A stretch of 10,756 bases of DNA from Epsilonproteobacteria bacterium UBA6211. GTDB lineage: Bacteria > Campylobacterota > Campylobacteria > Campylobacterales > Arcobacteraceae. Every line of letters starts with the position of its first letter. The first letter of the stretch is position 1. The stretch is from NCBI GenBank assembly GCA_002421845.1, contig DISL01000005.1, forward strand, positions 1-10,756, read 5' to 3'. This document shows, piece after piece, positions 6,660 to 10,756 of the stretch. A model generated the notes under the pieces. The model saw only the letters and a list, made by a program, of their open reading frames with translations, did no database searches and was not told the origin of the DNA. Both the position numbers and the translations under genes were made by a program.

Positions 6660-6668
6660 ATGTATAAA

Positions 6669-6673
6669 CCTTT
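6669..6673 (-). promoter_or_regulatory. Ribosome binding site deciding the DUF502 start
   Basis: AAAGG (within a run of A) lies 9 nt before the ATG at 6659. Nothing comparable precedes the alternative TTG at 6680. Confidence 0.6.
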
Positions 6674-6692
6674 TTTTCAATAAATTTTGGGT

Positions 6693-6701
6693 ATTATAGC
6701 A
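6693..6701 (-). promoter_or_regulatory. Extended -10 promoter of the DUF502 gene
   Basis: TGCTATAAT on the minus strand is a perfect extended -10, with T-rich DNA upstream and no -35 consensus, as expected for Campylobacterota sigma-70. The inferred start is near 6686, with a leader of about 27 nt. Confidence 0.6.
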
Positions 6702-6713
6702 TAAAAATAGGTA

Positions 6714-6781
6714 ATTAGTTATTGGTAATTGGTATATTAGGAAGATGTTTTTCTAATAACTAATATACTAATACACCAATA
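6714..6781. repeat. Overlapping inverted repeats upstream of trpS
   Basis: Bases 6720-6740 and 6760-6781 are imperfectly complementary over about 21 bp (two mismatches and one extra base). A second pairing, ATTAGTTATT (from about 6715) with AATAACTAAT (6755-6764), uses overlapping bases, so the two structures exclude each other. The stretch is AT-rich and has no coding frame. A TATACT box (6764-6769) within it could be the trpS -10. It may be a leader control element or a degenerate small repeat; there is no tryptophan-rich leader peptide. Confidence 0.4.
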
Positions 6782-6805
6782 TACTTTGACATTAAAGGAT
6801 TTTTT

Positions 6806-7771
6806 GTGAGGATTTTATCTGGTATTCAGCCTTCAGGTACTCTACATATCGGAAATTATTTCGGAATGATAAAAAAAATGGTAGAGTCGCAAGATGACGG
6901 TGAGTTATTTGCTTTTATAGCATCTTATCATGCACTTACTTCTTTGAAAGATAGTGAAGCTTTGAGAACAAATATTTTTGAAGCTGCGGTTAATTTCTTG
7001 AGTCTAGGACTTGACCCTAATAAATCAACATTTTGGGTACAAAGTGATGTTCCGGAAGTTTTAGAACTTTATTGGTTTTTATCAAATCATACGAGTATGG
7101 GATTACTAGAACGTGCACATAGTTACAAAGACAAAGTAGCTAAGGGGATATTGGCAAATCACGGACTTTTTTCTTATCCTGTTTTGATGGCTGCTGATAT
7201 ATTGCTTTTTGATAGTGATATAGTGCCTGTGGGTAAAGATCAGATTCAGCATATAGAGATGACAAGGGATATAGCAAATACATTTAACGTATCTTGTAAA
7301 AAAGAGATATTGAAGCTTCCTTTGGCAAAGGTTGATGAAGAGGTGGCTACCGTTCCTGGAACTGACGGTGCTAAGATGAGTAAGAGTTACGGTAACACTA
7401 TAGATTTGTTTGCTACACCTAAACAACTAAAAAAACAAGTGATGGGGATAGTAACAGATTCTACACCTCTTGAAGAGCCTAAAGATTATAGTGATTGTAA
7501 TATCTATAAACTTAGCAAACTTTTTATGAATGATGATGAACTAGCACTTTTAAGGGATAAATATGCTACACCTAATATGGGTTACGGGCATTTTAAACTT
7601 GATTTACTAGATGCTATTACTAGATATTTTGAACCTTACCAAGAAAAAAGGGATTATTATATGAAAAATCCTGATGAGGTAAAAGATATATTAAGTGACG
7701 GTGCAAAAAAAGCTAGAGTGGTAGCACAAGGTAAACTTGAGGTTTTAAGAGGAGTTGTGGGACTTTGTTAA
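6806..7771 (+). CDS. trpS: Tryptophan--tRNA ligase (TrpRS)
   Basis: A class I aminoacyl-tRNA synthetase of 321 aa, the normal bacterial length, which charges tRNA-Trp in the cytoplasm. It shows the nucleotide-binding signature HIGN (14-17, in SGIQPSGTLHIGNYFG), GKDQIQHIEMTRDIA in the middle of the Rossmann domain, and KMSKS at 190-194. The start is GTG at 6806 with AAAGGA (6794-6799) 6 nt upstream; the next ATG is inside the conserved N-terminal region, so GTG is right. It is alone on the plus strand. Its stop codon is 8 bp from that of the convergent UPF0126 gene, with a hairpin covering both. A run of eight A at 6871-6878 lies in the gene but in a conserved frame. Confidence 0.98.
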   Translation: MRILSGIQPSGTLHIGNYFGMIKKMVESQDDGELFAFIASYHALTSLKDSEALRTNIFEAAVNFLSLGLDPNKSTFWVQSDVPEVLELYWFLSNHTSMGLLERAHSYKDKVAKGILANHGLFSYPVLMAADILLFDSDIVPVGKDQIQHIEMTRDIANTFNVSCKKEILKLPLAKVDEEVATVPGTDGAKMSKSYGNTIDLFATPKQLKKQVMGIVTDSTPLEEPKDYSDCNIYKLSKLFMNDDELALLRDKYATPNMGYGHFKLDLLDAITRYFEPYQEKRDYYMKNPDEVKDILSDGAKKARVVAQGKLEVLRGVVGLC

Positions 7772-7789
7772 ATTAATAACTAAAGTCTC
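7759..7789. terminator. Hairpin over the convergent trpS and UPF0126 stop codons
   Basis: GGGACTTTGTTA (7759-7770) pairs with TAACTAAAGTCTC (7777-7789) with one bulged T and one G-U, around the loop AATTAA. It covers both stop codons, as at 6054-6090, but has no adjoining T-run, so termination would be weaker or the structure may serve as a 3'-end stabiliser. Confidence 0.45.
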
Positions 7790-8391
7790 GGTAGTTGCCA
7801 TTTTTGTCTGTATGCTACTATTCTAAGGGTTAAAAATCCGCTGAAAATGACTAAAGTGGTAAAGCTATTTAGCATATTAAGGTGATGAAGTATAAACATA
7901 CAAAGAGATATAAGTATTGCTATAGTCCCATAAAATTCTTTTTTTAGAATAAACGGGATTTGGTTGAGTAGTATATCTCTTATTATCCCCCCTCCAAGAG
8001 CCGTTACAAACCCCATAATAATCACTCCAAAAAGGTTGAATCCTGCATCAAGTCCTACAAGTGAGCCTGTGATAGAAAAAGCACAAAGTCCTATGCTATC
8101 AAACAATATGAACAAAAACTTATTACTTATTTGATGTTCTTCTTGTCTATGAAGTTTCAATACAATAGCTATTATTATCGTGCATATTACAGTTAGACTA
8201 GGATAATAATTTATAAATGCAAATGGTGTTCTATCTGCAAGTAAGTCTCTTATTATTCCTCCGCCAAGTGCAGTAAGGGCAGATAAAATTAACACACCCA
8301 AAAGGTCAAGTTTCTTGTGTTGGGCTATCAAAAGTCCACTGATGGCAAAAGAGGCTATACCTATAATATCCGATATAAGGGTTAAATTCAT
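7780..8391 (-). CDS. UPF0126 / TRIC-type membrane protein (YicG-like)
   Basis: A 203-aa polytopic inner-membrane protein with about seven hydrophobic helices. It is an internal duplication: residues 8-57 and 98-147 align, each with the sequence TALGGGIIRD (GGGIIRD at 43-49 and 133-139) followed by a P-F pair. This is the signature of the UPF0126 family, which Pfam names a glycine transporter and which is structurally related to TRIC cation channels; which activity applies here is not shown. Its ATG overlaps the stop of the PurN-like gene in ATGA (4 bp), so it is translated by coupling in a two-gene operon. The link to an enzyme acting on a glycine-derived nucleotide may be meaningful or accidental. 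Confidence 0.9.
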   Translation of the reverse strand: MNLTLISDIIGIASFAISGLLIAQHKKLDLLGVLILSALTALGGGIIRDLLADRTPFAFINYYPSLTVICTIIIAIVLKLHRQEEHQISNKFLFILFDSIGLCAFSITGSLVGLDAGFNLFGVIIMGFVTALGGGIIRDILLNQIPFILKKEFYGTIAILISLCMFILHHLNMLNSFTTLVIFSGFLTLRIVAYRQKWQLPRL

Positions 8392-8963
8392 CTGTTTTCC
8401 AAGGTTTTTAGAACTTCTATAATAGCATCTTGTTCTAAAGTTTTGATATTTTGCTCCAAATCTTCAACATCCCAAGATGGGTCTATCTCTATATACTTTT
8501 GCATTATCTGCTCCCCTTCATCATAGTGGGAATTTACAAAATGTATCGTAACACCGCTTTGTTTTTCTTTATTAGCCATAACTGCTTCATGAACGTATCT
8601 ACCGTACATTCCTACACCGCCGTATTTAGGAAGGAGAGCAGGGTGAGAGTTGATGATTTTGTTTGGATAGTTTTCTACTATACAGTCACCTATTTTTTTC
8701 ATATAACCGGCAAGTAAAATATAATCCGTATTAGCATCTTGAAGAAATTTTAATATAACGTCATCTGTTGATATATCTGGAAAGAGTTTGGTATTGACTA
8801 TTTGATATGGGATATTGTATTTAATAGCTTTTTCTATGACATTAGCATTTGAGTTGTTTGTAATTATTAGAGAGATATTGATATGAAGTTCTTTAGAATC
8901 TATTTTTTCTTTTATAATATCCAAAACAGTGCCGTTATGGGAAGCGAATATTGCTAAGTTCAT
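8388..8963 (-). CDS. purN: PurN-like formyltransferase (phosphoribosylglycinamide formyltransferase family)
   Basis: A 191-aa cytoplasmic enzyme of the GART/formyltransferase fold, which moves a formyl group from 10-formyl-tetrahydrofolate to glycinamide ribonucleotide in purine synthesis. The catalytic triad is visible: N105 and H107 in INSHPALLPKYGG, and D148 in HYDEGEQI. GVGMYGRYVHEAV (117-129) and SGVTIHFV (136-143) also match PurN. The N-terminal phosphate loop reads ASHNGT instead of the usual GSGSN, so a variant or paralogue is possible. The longer frame from 9059 is rejected: the ATG at 8963 has AAAGG 5 nt upstream, and the extra residues do not match the family. It is the first gene of an operon with the UPF0126 protein (ATGA overlap). 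Confidence 0.82.
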   Translation of the reverse strand: MNLAIFASHNGTVLDIIKEKIDSKELHINISLIITNNSNANVIEKAIKYNIPYQIVNTKLFPDISTDDVILKFLQDANTDYILLAGYMKKIGDCIVENYPNKIINSHPALLPKYGGVGMYGRYVHEAVMANKEKQSGVTIHFVNSHYDEGEQIMQKYIEIDPSWDVEDLEQNIKTLEQDAIIEVLKTLENR

Positions 8964-8968
8964 TGCTA

Positions 8969-8973
8969 CCTTT
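8969..8973 (-). promoter_or_regulatory. Ribosome binding site deciding the purN-like start
   Basis: AAAGG lies 5 nt before the ATG at 8963, downstream of the inferred transcription start, so the longer upstream frame cannot be the main product. Confidence 0.7.
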
Positions 8974-8985
8974 CTTTTTTTGTGT

Positions 8986-8994
8986 ATTTTAGCA
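8986..8994 (-). promoter_or_regulatory. Extended -10 promoter of the purN-like/UPF0126 operon
   Basis: TGCTAAAAT on the minus strand would start transcription near 8979, giving a leader of about 16 nt. It matches the TGC-extended -10 pattern seen before the DUF502 and 71-aa genes. Confidence 0.45.
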
Positions 8995-9011
8995 TAAGTG
9001 TAATTAATAGA

Positions 9012-9017
9012 TATAAT
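9012..9017 (+). promoter_or_regulatory. Candidate -10 box for the right-hand chemoreceptor
   Basis: A perfect TATAAT lies about 80 bp before the chemoreceptor ATG; an alternative, TAAAAT at 9069-9074, would leave a shorter leader. Neither has a convincing -35, and I see no clear sigma-28 or sigma-54 promoter. Confidence 0.3.
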
Positions 9018-9095
9018 AAGTTGTAACCTTAATGTAATAGTTTTGCCACATAATTTCACCCTAAAAGATAAAATAATAGTTGCATAGGGAAAATA

Positions 9096-10756
9096 ATGTT
9101 TAAGTTTAAAAGTGTAAAGTCAAAGTTAAATTTCATAAGTTTGATGTCTGTTTCAGGATTTATAATAGTGATTTTTTTGATGGGGCTTATGAATAAAAAA
9201 CTAGAACGTCTAAATGAAATATCAAATTTAAATGCTACGGTTACCAAAGATATAATATTACTTGAAAAAGAGAGTACGAATCTTAAAGATAAAGAAGAGT
9301 TTTTAAAGCTTCACCATATTCTAAAAAGTAATTTTCAGTTGTTAAATGATAGGTTGATTTCTAGCGGTATAAATCTAAACCTTGATACTAAAATGTCTGA
9401 AAACATAGAGCTTCTTGATGATGCTTTTGTTACTTTGTATATGAATCAGATTAAAATAGATAATGCTCTTGTGGAGATGATGAGAGCAAAAACTCTTGCT
9501 AAAAGCATATTTGATGAGAGCGGTGATTATAAATTATCGCAAAATATGATGAAATTTGAAATGTATGAAAAAGAATTTTTGATTACTAAGTTTATTATGA
9601 TAAAGCAATTTGAAAGGGAGTTGAGAGTTTTTGTAAGAGAGATTGGTGATTCACGTGTGTTTGCTTCTAGTGAAGATAAAAAAACAAGACTGATAGGTGA
9701 TTTGGAAGAGTATTTTAAAAATCTTAAAATAGTTGTTTCTACTACAAACGAGATGGGTGATTGGAAAGAAGATGGCTTAAAAAAAGAGTTTAGAGATAAG
9801 CTAGAAGAGACTTTCTTGCTTATTAATACAAATAGTGAAAATTTAAGTGCAGTTATCAATAAATCAAGTCAGCAACTATTTTATCTAACAGTTGCATTAT
9901 CTGTGGTTATTGTTTTTTTACTTTATGTTGCTTTGCATTATATATCAAAAGGGATAACTACAAGTTTGAAAAACTTAAATACAGGATTGAACGGTTTTTT
10001 TGAGTTTATTAATAATAAATCTACAACTGTAGATAATATAGAAATTTTTACAGACGATGAAATCGGTAGAATGTCACAAGAAGTTAATCTTAATATTGAA
10101 AAAAGTGTTGCTTTATTTAAACATAATTACGAAGTGTTGCAAGAGGCAAATGATATTTTACAAAAAGTTGCAAACGGTTTTTACGGCTATAAAATTCCAC
10201 ATCACAACAACGTATCACCGGAAGTTAAAGAACTTATTATAAACGTAAATAGAATGCTTGATGAAACAAAAGCTAAATTTGATATTTTAAATAGAGCATT
10301 GGTAGCGTATGGGAGTTATGATTTTGAACATATTATTCCAAAAGATAATGAAAAAGGACTTTATGGAGATTTCGGTACTTTAGTATCAAGTACTAAACTT
10401 ATAGGAAACAATATATCAGAATTCTTGGCAATGATTATGAATACGGGGGATTTACTAAAAAGTGATACGGATGTACTAAATCAAAATGCTTTAGCACTAT
10501 CTAATGCATCAAATTCTCAAGCAGCATCCCTAGAAGAAACAGCGGCGGCACTAGAACAAATAACAGCAAATATCACATCAAATACGCAAAATGCTAAAAA
10601 AATGGGTGAATTTGCAAAAGAGCTTGAACACTCATCAAAAAACGGTTCACAACTAGCTTTGCAGACGGCATCTTCAATGGATGATATAAGCTCTCAAGTA
10701 GAAATTATAAATAATGCCGTTGATGTAATCGACCAAATAGCATTCCAAACAAATAT
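9096..10756 (+). CDS. Methyl-accepting chemotaxis protein, partial (C-terminus off the right edge)
   Basis: The visible 553 codons encode an inner-membrane chemoreceptor: TM1 about 12-32; a periplasmic domain about 33-258 that looks wholly helical (K/E/L-rich) and has no cysteine; TM2 about 260-281; a HAMP-like region with DDEIG (320-324); a second linker (GFYGYK to GLYGDFGTL); and signalling helices with SLEETAAALEQI (from about 478) up to VIDQIAFQTNI, where the window ends just before the hairpin tip. The linker and signalling parts are close to those of the chemoreceptor at 1-1650, but the sensor is unrelated and has no haem motif; its ligand is unknown. A long helical periplasmic domain recalls four-helix-bundle or bimodular sensors. 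Start: ATG 9096 with AGGGA (9086-9090) 5 nt upstream. It is divergent from the purN-like operon. Confidence 0.93.
   Translation, partial: MFKFKSVKSKLNFISLMSVSGFIIVIFLMGLMNKKLERLNEISNLNATVTKDIILLEKESTNLKDKEEFLKLHHILKSNFQLLNDRLISSGINLNLDTKMSENIELLDDAFVTLYMNQIKIDNALVEMMRAKTLAKSIFDESGDYKLSQNMMKFEMYEKEFLITKFIMIKQFERELRVFVREIGDSRVFASSEDKKTRLIGDLEEYFKNLKIVVSTTNEMGDWKEDGLKKEFRDKLEETFLLINTNSENLSAVINKSSQQLFYLTVALSVVIVFLLYVALHYISKGITTSLKNLNTGLNGFFEFINNKSTTVDNIEIFTDDEIGRMSQEVNLNIEKSVALFKHNYEVLQEANDILQKVANGFYGYKIPHHNNVSPEVKELIINVNRMLDETKAKFDILNRALVAYGSYDFEHIIPKDNEKGLYGDFGTLVSSTKLIGNNISEFLAMIMNTGDLLKSDTDVLNQNALALSNASNSQAASLEETAAALEQITANITSNTQNAKKMGEFAKELEHSSKNGSQLALQTASSMDDISSQVEIINNAVDVIDQIAFQTN

Noticed and set aside
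6702..6805. T-box or trp attenuator before trpS
   Set aside because: No T-box consensus, no tandem Trp codons in a leader frame, and T-boxes are not expected in this phylum.
6871..6878. Run of eight A in trpS as a phase-variable tract
   Set aside because: It is short, in an essential gene, and encodes conserved lysines in frame.
7106..7426. Minus-strand frame of 106 aa within trpS
   Set aside because: It is fully antisense to the catalytic core of TrpRS and has no start signal.
8451..8717. Plus-strand frame of 88 aa opposite the purN-like gene
   Set aside because: Shadow of a gene with an intact catalytic triad; no ribosome binding site.
9030..9060. Sigma-54 promoter near the right chemoreceptor (TGGCA-like element on the minus strand)
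   Set aside because: The GC element is incomplete at the second half, and it points away from the chemoreceptor gene.
9056..9859. Minus-strand frames (9056-9247, 9527-9859) opposite the right chemoreceptor
   Set aside because: They are antisense to the helical sensor and low in complexity; no family resemblance.
10057..10242. Plus-strand frame of 61 aa in another frame of the right chemoreceptor
   Set aside because: It overlaps the conserved linker in the wrong frame.
1..10756. Mobile element, CRISPR array or defence island
   Set aside because: No transposase, integrase, direct-repeat array, tRNA-linked attachment site or abrupt composition change was seen.

Overview
The window looks like chromosomal DNA from a free-living member of the Campylobacterota (Epsilonproteobacteria), most plausibly a Sulfurimonas-like organism; the genus is an inference. 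The evidence is the low G+C content, the style of the MoaA, SerRS and TrpRS sequences, two long chemoreceptors, abundant AAAGG-type ribosome binding sites, and promoters that look like extended -10 boxes (TGCTATAAT, TGCTAAAAT, TGCTAATAT) with no clear -35. I see no tRNA, rRNA, CRISPR array, insertion sequence or prophage.

Left block, minus strand (4657 down to 1): a 71-aa cysteine-rich protein, serS (14-bp overlap), a structured AT-rich spacer, moaA, a small periplasmic monohaem cytochrome c, and a chemoreceptor truncated by the window edge. The chemoreceptor carries a CXXCH haem-c motif in its periplasmic sensor. A c-type cytochrome directly upstream of a haem-c chemoreceptor suggests a redox- or energy-taxis unit.

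Middle block: 4658-4797 is a divergent promoter region with an FNR/CRP-like box (TTGAC-N4-ATCAA). From it a membrane-tethered TAXI-type solute receptor reads rightward, with no TRAP permease gene beside it. It converges on a DUF502 membrane protein; the two genes overlap by 19 bp, and one hairpin with T-tracts on both sides covers both stop codons. A divergent AT-rich region with inverted repeats then leads into trpS.

Right block: trpS converges on a two-gene minus-strand operon, a PurN-like formyltransferase followed by a UPF0126/TRIC-type membrane protein joined by an ATGA overlap. The stop codons of trpS and the membrane protein again lie within a hairpin. A second chemoreceptor, with a helical periplasmic sensor of unknown ligand, runs off the right edge.

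The two chemoreceptors are paralogues in opposite orientation at the two ends of the window. They share near-identical DNA in the signalling domain (31 of 32 bases in one block), which could recombine. Most genes are ordinary housekeeping genes. The least explained parts are the serS-moaA spacer hairpin, the haem chemoreceptor/cytochrome pair, the 71-aa cysteine protein and the orphan TAXI receptor. Four start codons (moaA, TAXI, DUF502, purN) were moved inward from the longest possible reading frame on ribosome-binding-site and family grounds.
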